This document shows, one piece after another, positions 43,845-51,857 of a DNA stretch of 64,000 nt. The position numbers were made by a program, and so were the translations under genes. A model generated the notes under the pieces. The model saw only the letters and a program-made list of their open reading frames with translations, was not told the origin of the DNA and searched no databases. The stretch comes from Bremerella cremea. GTDB lineage: Bacteria > Planctomycetota > Planctomycetia > Pirellulales > Pirellulaceae. Numbering within the stretch: position 1 is the stretch's first letter; every line of letters begins with the position of its first letter. The stretch is taken from assembly GCF_003335505.1 (NCBI RefSeq), contig NZ_QPEX01000011.1, positions 527,123-591,122 of the forward strand, in the 5' to 3' direction.

Positions 43845-44663
43845 TCAGGCCGGAATCAGGATTTCGCCCCGTCCCATCTGGGCCAGGTCGCCGTGGAACA
43901 GATCGTACTGCGGTTGCTTGAAAAGATGAGCCACTTCAGGAACTTCTAGCCGGGCACATTCTTTGGCTAACAACGGCATCATTGTCGGACGAAAGCGGCA
44001 AGCGTGCGCAAAACCTGCTAATAGGTCGGTGTGTTGGTTGCCGTTCAGGACGATCGTTCCTCGTCGCATCGAAAGTCCAGCTCCGCTGCCTGCTTTCCCG
44101 CCGATTAATATTGTCCCGGCCAGCATTTCGTAACCGGCATAGTCGCCGCAATTGTTGACGACGACGATCGTTCCCCGTCGCATCCGGTGTCCCAGTTCGT
44201 GGCCCGCCGAGCCCAAGATGAAGACGCTTCCGCCAGAGATCCCTCGTTTTTCGCCAGGCAGGGGGGCGCCAACTCGATTTCCGACGTTACCCAGCACCTT
44301 GATGAACCCGCCCTGCATCCCCTCGGCCAGGTTGTTGCCAACGTGGCCATGAATGTAGAGCGAGCCCCCCTTCATCCTTTGCCCAGCGTGGTGACCGACT
44401 TTGCCTTGGACGAAGAGCGTTCCTTCTTCCATATCGGCCCCAATATTGTCTGCTTTGGAAAGATCGCCAATGATCCGCAGCATGCCGTCGCTACGATCAT
44501 CTTCCAGCACGATCTCGAACAGTTGCCCTAGTTCGACCTGGCGATTCCCTTCCCAGACGGTGACCTGGGCGACTTCAGCGGCGGTCATGGTTAAGAGCCG
44601 GGCCGGCAAGACACCTCGAAGATCGAGGCCGACCGTGATATCGTGAACAAGTCGCAGCTTCAT
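43845..44663 (-). CDS. fhcC: Formyltransferase/hydrolase complex subunit C (FhcC/FmdC-like)
   Basis: 272 residues made largely of a right-handed beta-helix with repeated G-x-x-G-x-x-M-x-x-G steps: 'GHHAGQRMKGGSLYIHG', 'GNNLAEGMQGGFIKVLG', 'GHELGHRMRRGTIVVV' and 'GSGAGLSMRRGTIVLNG'. This is the GXGXG fold shared by glutamate synthase and formylmethanofuran dehydrogenase subunit C. The N-terminal part and the C-terminal 'FRPTMMPLL' region fit FhcC of the bacterial H4MPT-linked C1 pathway, known in methylotrophs and many planctomycetes. That complex releases formate from formyl-H4MPT. The other fhc genes are not here. It is divergent from the mobA-like gene. Confidence 0.85.
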   Translation of the reverse strand: MKLRLVHDITVGLDLRGVLPARLLTMTAAEVAQVTVWEGNRQVELGQLFEIVLEDDRSDGMLRIIGDLSKADNIGADMEEGTLFVQGKVGHHAGQRMKGGSLYIHGHVGNNLAEGMQGGFIKVLGNVGNRVGAPLPGEKRGISGGSVFILGSAGHELGHRMRRGTIVVVNNCGDYAGYEMLAGTILIGGKAGSGAGLSMRRGTIVLNGNQHTDLLAGFAHACRFRPTMMPLLAKECARLEVPEVAHLFKQPQYDLFHGDLAQMGRGEILIPA

Positions 44664-44728
44664 AACGCATCAAGAATGAAAGGGAATGGAGGGAGCGTTT
44701 AATATAACGGACGCTGCCATCACTCGAC

Positions 44729-45364
44729 ATGACTACGGTCCCAATTTCGAAACGTGCGGCGTTGATTGTCTGCGGGGGAGAGAGCCGCCGCATGGGCAGG
44801 GCCAAGCCTCATCTTCCGTTTGGGAACGAAACCATGCTGGCCCGCGTGGTGCGGATTGTTTTTCCCACGGTCGACGAAGTCGTGCTTTTAACCGCCAAAA
44901 CGCAGGAGCTTCCCGAGCTTTTGTACGATTACAGCGAATTGCCAGACCGAGTGGAACAACAAGGCCCGGCTGCGGCTTTGTACGAAGGAATGAAGTCGGT
45001 GGCTGGCTGGGCCGAAGCGGTTGTCGTACTGGGATGTGACTTGCCCCTGGTTACCGAAGAAACGATCGAATTTTTGTTCGCTCAATTACAAAACTACGAG
45101 GCGGTTATCCCGCGTTTCGAGGGCTTGCCGCAGCCGCTCGCAGCGGTCTATTCCGTGTTGGCTTTAGAAAAGCTAGAGAATGTCCTCTATTCGGGAAACC
45201 AGCGGTTGTTGTCTTGCATCGAACCACTGGACACCAATTGGGTCGATCTGCGCGAACTTCAAGCGGTTGATCCTCGGCTAGGAATCTTGCATAACGTCAA
45301 TACGCCGGAGGCTTATCGCGATGCCCTCGCGATCGCTGGCCTGCGACATCCGCTAGAAGAGTGA
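44729..45364 (+). CDS. mobA: Molybdenum cofactor guanylyltransferase-like protein
   Basis: 211 residues with the nucleotidyltransferase signature 'CGGESRRMGRAKPHLPFG', equivalent to the MobA motif L-A-G-G-x-S-x-R-M-G-x-x-K. Further on are 'VVLGCDLPLVTEETI' with the metal-binding aspartate, 'AVIPRFEGLPQPLAAVY', and a C-terminal 'NVNTPEAY' that is very typical of MobA. It should attach GMP to molybdopterin. The first glycine position of the motif is Cys (V-C-G-G) rather than Ala, as occurs in some MobA relatives. It is divergent from fhcC, with 65 bp between them, and is followed by a DinB-like gene 55 bp downstream. Confidence 0.85.
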   Translation: MTTVPISKRAALIVCGGESRRMGRAKPHLPFGNETMLARVVRIVFPTVDEVVLLTAKTQELPELLYDYSELPDRVEQQGPAAALYEGMKSVAGWAEAVVVLGCDLPLVTEETIEFLFAQLQNYEAVIPRFEGLPQPLAAVYSVLALEKLENVLYSGNQRLLSCIEPLDTNWVDLRELQAVDPRLGILHNVNTPEAYRDALAIAGLRHPLEE

Positions 45365-45419
45365 TCTTTTCGGTGGATCTTAACCCACAACAACTACCAT
45401 CACCCAGGAAATCAATCGC

Positions 45420-45929
45420 ATGGCTGACGCAGCTCAATGGGAATTAACCAAGCAACGAATCGCCGTAACCGATCAGATGTTTCGTGAGTTTATCGAAGGT
45501 TTGGAACCCGAACTTTGGTTTCGGATGCCTAGTGAAGGGGTGACGCACATTGCCTGGCAGGTGGGGCACGTGACCGTAGCAAACTATGGCTTGGGGATGC
45601 TACGAATCCGTGGCAAGCGAGCTGAAGATGCTTCGGTATTGCCGGAAAGCTATTTTGAATTGTTTGGCCGAGGCAGCATCCCTTCGAAAGATCAGTCGAT
45701 TCATCCATCGGTCGAGCGGATGATCGAAATCTATAAACAGGTCAACGATCAGTTGCAGAAGGAAATGGAAGAGTACACGCTCGACCAATTGGATGAACCG
45801 AGCCTGCCAGAGCATCCGATGTTTAAGACCAAGTTCGATACGCTCCTCTTCTTGCCGTACCACGTGATGATGCACTTCGGACAGATGGGGCTATTGCGTC
45901 GGCTCGCTGGCAAACCGCCACTGCGATGA
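45420..45929 (+). CDS. DinB-superfamily protein
   Basis: 169 residues, a four-helix bundle with metal-site histidines in 'WQVGHVTVANY' (about 43) and 'YHVMMHFGQMGLLRRLAG' (about 148-152). This is the DinB_2 type. Members are poorly characterised; some use bacillithiol or mycothiol. The start ATG has AGGAAA nine bases upstream. Probably co-transcribed with the mobA-like gene. It is only distantly related to the DUF1572 protein at 25615. Confidence 0.8.
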   Translation: MADAAQWELTKQRIAVTDQMFREFIEGLEPELWFRMPSEGVTHIAWQVGHVTVANYGLGMLRIRGKRAEDASVLPESYFELFGRGSIPSKDQSIHPSVERMIEIYKQVNDQLQKEMEEYTLDQLDEPSLPEHPMFKTKFDTLLFLPYHVMMHFGQMGLLRRLAGKPPLR

Positions 45930-46244
45930 GCAACTTTCTGACCAAGCTTGAAACCGTGCGGCGATTCGCTTTTAGAGAGTGGATCGCCGTTTTGCTTTGG
46001 GGGTACTGGCTATACCTCTCTTGCTGCATTGATCGATTCTTAGTTCGTCAATTATTTCTGAAATTGGCTTGCGGAACCGTATCGGTTCAGTAATCCTATA
46101 ATTGCTAGGAATTTCGCGAGATATCTTCGATTGGCCGTGTCGATTAAGTGGTTTTTCGTCGATGCCACGAGCGCGGCCCCGGCATACTGAATCATCCTTC
46201 GTTTCCTCTATCCAGAACATCTTGTTCTGCTGGAGTCGTACCGC
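45930..46244. other. Gene-free interval
   Basis: 315 bp upstream of the sulfatase gene. I see no gene, repeat or convincing hairpin; it should carry the sulfatase promoter. Confidence 0.4.
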
Positions 46245-47723
46245 ATGTCGCTGACTACTACTTGCTCTCGTTTGTTGTTGAAGAGTTTGTTTGTTGCTTG
46301 CCTCAGTGCGTTGGTCTCGCCAGCGCTTGCCGCAGATGGCCAGCGTCCACCAAACATTATCTTCATCCTGGCAGACGACCTCGGCTACTCCGAGTTAGGT
46401 TCGTACGGGCAAGAAAAGATTCACACGCCCAACCTCGACCAGTTGGCTAAAGAAGGGATGCGGTTCACCGACTTCTATTGTGGAAACGCTGTTTGTGCCC
46501 CGTCGCGCTGTGTGCTGATGACTGGTAAGCATGGTGGCCATGCTTACATTCGCGATAACGGCGATCCTGGCAAGATGCTACCGGAAACGAAAGCCTTGGG
46601 AGCCGAGTTCCCCGGACAGAATCCCATTCCGGCGGAAGAAGTCACGATCGCCGAGATGCTGAAGCAAAAAGGGTACGCGACAGCTGCCATTGGGAAGTGG
46701 GGCCTGGGGCACTTTGGTTCTACAGGCGATCCCAACAAGCAGGGCTTTGACCTGTTTTATGGTTTCAATTGTCAGCGCCACGCTCATAACCACTATCCGA
46801 AGTATCTCTGGCGAAATCGCGAAAAGGAAGTGCAGCCGGGCAACGACCGGACGCTGAAAGGCGAAACCTATTCGCAATCACAGTTCCGTGATGTGGCGAT
46901 TGAGTTCATCGAAGAGAACGCTGACAAGCCGTTTTTCCTCTATCTCCCTTTCGCCGTCCCACACCTTTCGATCCAGGTGCCAGACGAGGACTTAGCTGAG
47001 TACGCTGACATGAAAGAGGACGATTACAATCACAAAGGTTACCTGCAGCATCCCCAGCCACACGCCGGATATGCGGCCATGATCAGCCACATGGATCGCG
47101 ACATCGGCAAAATCCTTGATACGGTCAAATCTCTGGGCTTGGAAGACAACACGGTCGTATTGTTCAGTTCTGACAATGGCCCCACCTACGACCGGTTGGG
47201 TGGAAGCGATTCCGATTTCTTTGTTTCATCAGCCAATTTCAAGGGCTTGAAAGGAAGCTTGTACGAAGGAGGCATTCGTGTGCCGTTAATCGTGCGTTGG
47301 CCAGGCAAGGTGAAGCCTGACAGCGTGTCGGATCAACCGGCTGCCTTCTACGATTTGATGCCGACCTTTGCCGAAATCGCCGGTGTGAAAACCCCGAAGG
47401 GAATCGACGGAATCAGCTTGGTGCCGGAACTGCTAGGCAAAGATCAGCCGCAGCACGACTACCTCTACTGGGAGTTCCGTGCTTACGGCGGGCAGCAGGC
47501 GGTACGGATGGGAGACTGGAAAGCGATTCGCCAAAACATGATGCGGCCTCGTCAGCCGAATGCCGGGAAGTTGGAACTGTACAACTTAAAAGACGATCCG
47601 AGCGAATCGAAGGACGTCGCTGCCGAGCATCCGGAGATTGTCGCCAAAGCGGAAGCCGCCATGAAAGAGGCTCACACGCCGTCGAAGCTGTTCCCGATTC
47701 CGATGCTGGGCGACCCGAAGTAG
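46245..47723 (+). CDS. Secreted sulfatase (type I, formylglycine)
   Basis: 492 residues with a signal peptide ending 'ALAA' (about 30). Metal-site D44-D45 lie in '[14 protein letters not shown]', and the active-site motif C84-A-P-S-R88 is the classic sulfatase signature in '[16 protein letters not shown]'. Also present are '[12 protein letters not shown]' (lysine and histidine of the active site) and '[13 protein letters not shown]' with the Asp-Asn metal pair. The '[13 protein letters not shown]' context places it with arylsulfatase A/N-acetylgalactosamine-sulfatase-like enzymes common in planctomycetes that use algal sulfated polysaccharides. GGAG stands nine bases before the ATG. The exact substrate is unknown. 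Confidence 0.93.
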   Translation: MSLTTTCSRLLLKSLFVACLSALVSPALAADGQRPPNIIFILADDLGYSELGSYGQEKIHTPNLDQLAKEGMRFTDFYCGNAVCAPSRCVLMTGKHGGHAYIRDNGDPGKMLPETKALGAEFPGQNPIPAEEVTIAEMLKQKGYATAAIGKWGLGHFGSTGDPNKQGFDLFYGFNCQRHAHNHYPKYLWRNREKEVQPGNDRTLKGETYSQSQFRDVAIEFIEENADKPFFLYLPFAVPHLSIQVPDEDLAEYADMKEDDYNHKGYLQHPQPHAGYAAMISHMDRDIGKILDTVKSLGLEDNTVVLFSSDNGPTYDRLGGSDSDFFVSSANFKGLKGSLYEGGIRVPLIVRWPGKVKPDSVSDQPAAFYDLMPTFAEIAGVKTPKGIDGISLVPELLGKDQPQHDYLYWEFRAYGGQQAVRMGDWKAIRQNMMRPRQPNAGKLELYNLKDDPSESKDVAAEHPEIVAKAEAAMKEAHTPSKLFPIPMLGDPK

Positions 47724-48175
47724 GCCGGCTTGCCCCAAGCAAATTGAAAAATGCTTAGGCAAAAATCTCTCGCGTTGATGTCTGGAAGGTCAGCGCGACG
47801 AATAAAAGGTACTGGCCCACTGCTTTTCGATAGTGGGCTTGGTTATCACCTTGGGAACGCTCTTGGTTGATGTTGGGCTACGTGCTGGCAGTTGCGGCTT
47901 TAACAAAAATAGCGGGCTAGCAGCCACTTTTGCCTAAATTTGCTCTTTGAGGTCGGCCTCGATTTGGTTAGCCTTTGAAAACTTTACAAGTCGGCGATAC
48001 GAATTCCTCAGGCTGAACGGATTGATGCCGGGGTGCGTATCGAAACGGGCTACAGTGCTCCGACAACCCAGCAACCACAAGTGGGATGCACTGCGGCGAA
48101 ATAGGAATTAGGTTTCCGTTGACCAACGCATGAGGCGCCGGATCGACTGGAACCACCCAATCTTGGAGCCTGCTA
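47724..48175. other. Gene-free interval with one hairpin
   Basis: 452 bp. The only structure that I see is GCCCACT (47815-47821) / AGTGGGC (47832-47838), 92 bp after the sulfatase stop and followed by TTGGTTAT; it may terminate the sulfatase transcript. The long minus-strand frame that reaches in from 48405 is a shadow of the peptidase gene. Confidence 0.45.
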
Positions 48176-49312
48176 ATGAGCATGGATGCTCGCGCGATTC
48201 GTCGTGCTTCAGTGACGCTGTTCGTTTGGACATTGCTTTTGGGCGTTGTCTCGGCCGCTGGGGTTCGCTCGGCTAATTTTCTGGTCAATGCCGACGATCC
48301 ACAGTTAGCTCGCCAGGTCTTAGATTCGGCAGAGAAATACCGCCGCGAATTGGCCCTTGAATGGCTTGGCCACGAGTTGCCTGCTTGGTCGCACCCTTGT
48401 CCCATCCGAGTGACGGTTGGCGGTGGAGCTGGCGGCGAAACGAGCTTTGCTTTCCATCAAGGCGTTCCGTTTAACTGGAACATGAAGATCTTTGGTCCGC
48501 GCGATCGCATCCTCGATAGCGTGTTGCCGCATGAAATCTTGCACACGATCTTTGCGACACACTTCGGTTGCCCGCTGCCACGTTGGGCCGATGAAGGGGC
48601 CTGCACGACGGTCGAGCATTTCTCGGAGAAGGACAAGAACACGCAGCTCTTGTATCGCTTTCTGAAGACCGACCGAGGAATTGCTTTTAATCGCATGTTT
48701 GCCATGCGGGAATATCCAGCCGACATTTTGCCGCTGTATGCCCAGGGCTACTCGTTGGCTCGCTTCCTGATTGGCCAGGGAGGAAAGCAGAAGTACATTC
48801 AGTACGTGGGCGAGGGGATGAGAACCAACAATTGGACTGCAGCTACTCACAAATTCTACAGCCACCCGAACCTAAGCAGCTTGCAAGTCGCTTGGTTGGA
48901 TTGGGTACGCGATGGGTCGGACGAAGGAATGATCGGTAACTACTCGCCTAACGTAGTTGTGGCCAGCAACGATCAGCCCAATCCCGTTGCCGTAGTCCGT
49001 GGTCAAAGTCCTTCCGCACCTGGGCCGCAAGTCGCTTCGGCTCGCCAGGCCGGCGAGGCCCCACTTCCGTTAACTGGCCCCTTAATGCCGGTCAACTACG
49101 AGCAAGACATCACCCCGCGTGAGCCTGGGGTAAGTGGCGGATTCTATTCCAATGGTGGCCACCCCGCTTCGGCTGAGGGCGATATTCGGACTTCCTCGTT
49201 GCCAACAGAACAACGTCGCGGAGCCCAGCCAGTTTCAGCTACTCCGGTTTCCGCCAAGCCAGCAAGTGCCCCGACGTTCTATCTGCCAGGGGGAACCTCG
49301 CTCTATCGCTAA
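48176..49312 (+). CDS. Secreted zinc metallopeptidase-like protein
   Basis: 378 residues. The N-terminal hydrophobic stretch (about 9-30) is a signal peptide or anchor. The catalytic motif H119-E-I-L-H123 is followed 17 residues later by 'WADEGA' with E140, the third zinc ligand arrangement of gluzincin peptidases (HExxH...E). The C-terminal 110 residues are low-complexity, rich in P, S, A and V, and end 'PTFYLPGGTSLYR'. The peptidase family is not certain; it resembles the peptidase-MA-like/DUF1570 group of planctomycetes. The ATG has GGAG seven bases upstream. It acts outside the cytoplasm; targets unknown. Confidence 0.75.
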   Translation: MSMDARAIRRASVTLFVWTLLLGVVSAAGVRSANFLVNADDPQLARQVLDSAEKYRRELALEWLGHELPAWSHPCPIRVTVGGGAGGETSFAFHQGVPFNWNMKIFGPRDRILDSVLPHEILHTIFATHFGCPLPRWADEGACTTVEHFSEKDKNTQLLYRFLKTDRGIAFNRMFAMREYPADILPLYAQGYSLARFLIGQGGKQKYIQYVGEGMRTNNWTAATHKFYSHPNLSSLQVAWLDWVRDGSDEGMIGNYSPNVVVASNDQPNPVAVVRGQSPSAPGPQVASARQAGEAPLPLTGPLMPVNYEQDITPREPGVSGGFYSNGGHPASAEGDIRTSSLPTEQRRGAQPVSATPVSAKPASAPTFYLPGGTSLYR

Positions 49313-49341
49313 TTTACCACACGAACCACACGTGATCGAAG

Positions 49342-49372
49342 CGACCGCCATGGGAAACCTGGCGGTCGTTTT
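49342..49372 (+). terminator. Terminator of the metallopeptidase gene
   Basis: A perfect 8-bp stem, CGACCGCC (49342-49349) / GGCGGTCG (49361-49368), followed by four T, 29 bp after the stop codon and before a convergent gene. Confidence 0.8.
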
Positions 49373-49399
49373 GCGTTCTTGCGTGGCGGACAAAAGGGC

Positions 49400-49744
49400 T
49401 TAGCCCGGTGGCCAAGTCATCTTGCGGCCACCTAGCAGGTGGTAGTGCAGGTGGGGCACTTCCTGCCCGCCAGCTTCCTTGCAATTAACGATCACACGGT
49501 AGCCATCTTCCAGATCCAAGTCGCGGGCCAGGTTTCGGATGACAAGCCACATGTGACCGATGAGGGCGGCATCTTCATCGGCGATATCATCCACCGTAGG
49601 AATTTCTTTCTTGGGAATGATCAGCACATGGGTCGGCGCCTTAGGGGCGATGTCCGTAAAGGCCAGGCACAGATCGTCTTCGTAAATGACGTTGGCCGGG
49701 ACTTCCTTGTCGATAATGCGTTTGAAGATTGTTTTCTCGGGCAT
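49400..49744 (-). CDS. HIT-family (HINT-type) nucleotide hydrolase
   Basis: 114 residues with the full HIT core: 'FKRIIDKEVPANVIYEDD', 'AFTDIAPKAPTHVLIIPKKEI' and the histidine triad in 'VPHLHYHLLGGRKM', preceded by 'VNCKEAGGQ'. This is the HINT/PKCI-like subgroup, which hydrolyses adenosine phosphoramidates and related AMP conjugates in the cytoplasm. The start ATG follows GAGG by seven bases; an upstream in-frame extension of 11 residues lacks support. The gene is single and convergent with the metallopeptidase gene. Confidence 0.95.
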   Translation of the reverse strand: MPEKTIFKRIIDKEVPANVIYEDDLCLAFTDIAPKAPTHVLIIPKKEIPTVDDIADEDAALIGHMWLVIRNLARDLDLEDGYRVIVNCKEAGGQEVPHLHYHLLGGRKMTWPPG

Positions 49745-50145
49745 CGGTTTGCCTCTTTTCTGGGGGGGACGACTCAAGGTTTCAGGCTACCAGTTCTTCT
49801 TGTGGCAGTAGTGCTGGTAAACGAAATTTTCGCACAAGCGTCTGACGATGCGAAGGGCACGCAAACCGGCACTCGACGAGCAAACCTAAAGTAAAGCGAG
49901 AACTTAGGTTCCATCCATGCCGATCGATGCTAAGTAACCTGCCCAGCGACAGCAATGCTAGCTCGGTAATTTGAGTGAACTTAGGCGAAAAGAGATGCCG
50001 AAACGGTTATTAGGAGAGTTTGGGAAATGCGGCAAGATGCGTGCTTCCGGTGCTCTCGCTACTTTCAAGGTTGGGCATTTCGCAAGGATGCGAGCAGGCC
50101 GACTTGAAATCTCTTTCGATATTTGGACGCAAGGGGGAACGCAGG
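49745..50145. other. Gene-free interval
   Basis: 401 bp between the HIT gene start and the next gene. Upstream frames that overlap it (from 49971 and 50020) lack protein-like character. I see no repeat or strong hairpin. Confidence 0.4.
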
Positions 50146-50727
50146 ATGCGCTGCTGCGGACTAGTCCTGAGCTTGTTTTTCATCGGGACCGCTACGCCAC
50201 TTCTGGCCGAAGAGACTCGTTTCGTCGAGCGTGACGGAATCACCTATAAAGAAGTCGTACAGACGATCAAGAAGCCGGTCAACGAAACGACCTACCAAAC
50301 CCATACCGAAAAGTTCTACCAAGAGCGGTTTACGACCGACATGCAAGAGTCGCAGCGGGCTTACTATACGCCGGTAACCGAATACCGCTGGGAAGCTTAC
50401 ACGCCGTTCACGATCAATCCGTTTGCCCCGCCGCGGGTGGCGTATCGCTGGGTTCCGAAAACTCGCTGGGAACAGCGGACAGAAACGGTTCGCACACCAG
50501 TCACCCGCCGCGAGTTGGTGCCTGCGGAACGAACCGTTTCGCGACCGGTCACCACATTGCGGATGGTGGAAGAAGAACGGGTCACGCGGATCGCCATCGC
50601 TCCTCCAGCGCAGCCGGCGGCCAGTGTGGCCACGCGAACCACGATTGGCGGGGTCTCGAACCTGCAGAGCGATCCGCCGCGAATCGGGACAACCTATCTC
50701 GGCCCGATGCAAAACATGCGGCGTTAA
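50146..50727 (+). CDS. Secreted protein rich in arginine, tyrosine and PVT motifs
   Basis: 193 residues with a signal peptide ending 'PLLAEE' (about residue 21). The mature part is full of charged and aromatic residues in loosely repeated units such as 'YYTPVTEYRWEAYTP', 'YRWVPKTRWEQRTETVRTPVTRREL' and 'ERTVSRPVTTLRMVEEER', each with Y/R-x-P-V-T. This style occurs in planctomycete secreted proteins of unknown function. ATG 50146 is taken where the signal peptide begins, with GGGGGA seven bases upstream. No recognised domain. Could be a cell-surface or matrix protein, by inference only. Confidence 0.6.
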   Translation: MRCCGLVLSLFFIGTATPLLAEETRFVERDGITYKEVVQTIKKPVNETTYQTHTEKFYQERFTTDMQESQRAYYTPVTEYRWEAYTPFTINPFAPPRVAYRWVPKTRWEQRTETVRTPVTRRELVPAERTVSRPVTTLRMVEEERVTRIAIAPPAQPAASVATRTTIGGVSNLQSDPPRIGTTYLGPMQNMRR

Positions 50728-50743
50728 GCATCCACCTGATTTT

Positions 50744-50784
50744 CATCCCAGGCCCAAGCTGATCAGGGCACTGGGATGGTTCTT
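50744..50784 (+). terminator. Terminator after the secreted protein gene
   Basis: The stem CATCCCAG-GCCC (50744-50755) / GGGC-A-CTGGGATG (50766-50778) has one bulged base and is followed by GTTCTT. Confidence 0.6.
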
Positions 50785-51137
50785 AGCAAAAAAATCGGCT
50801 CAATGCCGGTCCGGCGGCTGCCTGAAGGTAGCAAAACTGCGGGTCTTACGTTCGCTAGAGTCGTTCGCCAAGCCCGCGAGACCCCATCTTCTGTGCCTTG
50901 GTAATTCCCAAGAGGAACGAAAGAACGGCTCGTTCTGCAGTAATTGTAAGGGCCACGTAATCTGCGCGGCCGCTGTTCTAGCGGAACTGCGCGATGTGCG
51001 GGCTGTTCTTGCTGTGCCTAAAACGACTGATGTAACTCCGCATCAGAAAAAGGTTTGCCTTCGCTAGCATGCCCGCCGATATCTACCCATGTCCCAAGGC
51101 GATATGGAATGCAGGCACTTAGGAGGCATTGAAGAAT
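50785..51137. other. Gene-free interval
   Basis: About 350 bp without a supported gene; a long frame from 50423 to 51067 is a shadow of the secreted-protein gene running on. It should hold the promoter of the gene at 51138. Confidence 0.4.
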
Positions 51138-51452
51138 ATGGCAAAGAAAGACACCTTCCGCGTGGTTACCCGAGGAGCCAACGGCGAAATCCGCATCAAG
51201 GATTACGACTCGGCCGAGCCATTGTTGAAAATGCACTCTCAGGTTGGCACCGAAGATAGCAGCACCGATTTAGCATTGCGGGGAATGCCCGTCTTCCGTG
51301 GCCTGATTGGCCCGATGCCGGAAGGAAAGACGATCATTCGCTACGAGTCGCCAGAAGTCTTTGAAACGTTGACTAAGGAATGGGGAGCCGCCAAACCGAA
51401 GCGTCGCCGTCGTCGTACTGCTAATGCCGAGCCGACCACCGCAGAAAGCTAA
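51138..51452 (+). CDS. Small protein with basic C-terminal tail, unknown
   Basis: 104 residues. The start ATG is preceded by a perfect AGGAGG eleven bases upstream; a TTG three codons earlier is only two bases from that site, so ATG is preferred. The N-terminal part is beta-like ('TFRVVTRGANGEIRIKDYDS'), and the C-terminus has five consecutive arginines after K-P-K followed by a short T/A/E tail, which could bind nucleic acid. No family recognised. Strong translation signal suggests that it is really expressed. Confidence 0.6.
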   Translation: MAKKDTFRVVTRGANGEIRIKDYDSAEPLLKMHSQVGTEDSSTDLALRGMPVFRGLIGPMPEGKTIIRYESPEVFETLTKEWGAAKPKRRRRRTANAEPTTAES

Positions 51453-51569
51453 CGCCAGCTTTGCCAGCAAACTGCCTTTGACCTGGGTGCCCATGCACCA
51501 CCAAAACATCTGATGAGTCACCCTCCCGGGCGTCGCCGCCGCTTTCCTGTTGTCGGCGGGCGACCCTAA

Positions 51570-51683
51570 GCGAGAAGCGCGGATCACGGGTGATTGAGAA
51601 ATATCGAATCGAGAATTCTCCAGGACTGGGTATTGGAGAGATTCTCTCCTTTACCCTATTTCTCAATCACCCGGCGCTCTCGC
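51570..51683. repeat. 114-bp interrupted palindrome
   Basis: The inverted arms CGGGTGATTGAGAAATA (51587-51603 and 51657-51673) match in all 17 positions. Outer arms continue the pairing with one extra base (GCGAGAAGCGC at 51570-51580 against GCGCTCTCGC at 51674-51683). Inside are a GAGAATTCTC palindrome (51611-51620) and a GGAGAG / CTCTCC hairpin (51635-51649). It lies in the 405-bp gene-free gap 51453-51857 and contains no gene. It may be a mobile palindromic repeat or a strong transcriptional structure. Confidence 0.65.
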
Positions 51684-51857
51684 CGATCTAATTCTTCCGA
51701 GGGAAAATCGCATCCTTAGCATCGTCGATGCTTTTATTGTGCGATCGGAATACTGTCATCAATTTCGCTCTAGTCGTGGCGTTGGATCTCTGTCTATAAT
51801 CCGCGGCCATTGTCCAATCAGGACATGTTATTCCGTTCCTAAGAGAAACGCAGCGTC

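Noticed and set aside
50423..51067. 214-codon plus-strand frame
   Set aside because: It overlaps the signal-peptide-bearing gene at 50146 in another frame and has an arginine/cysteine-rich, non-protein-like composition.
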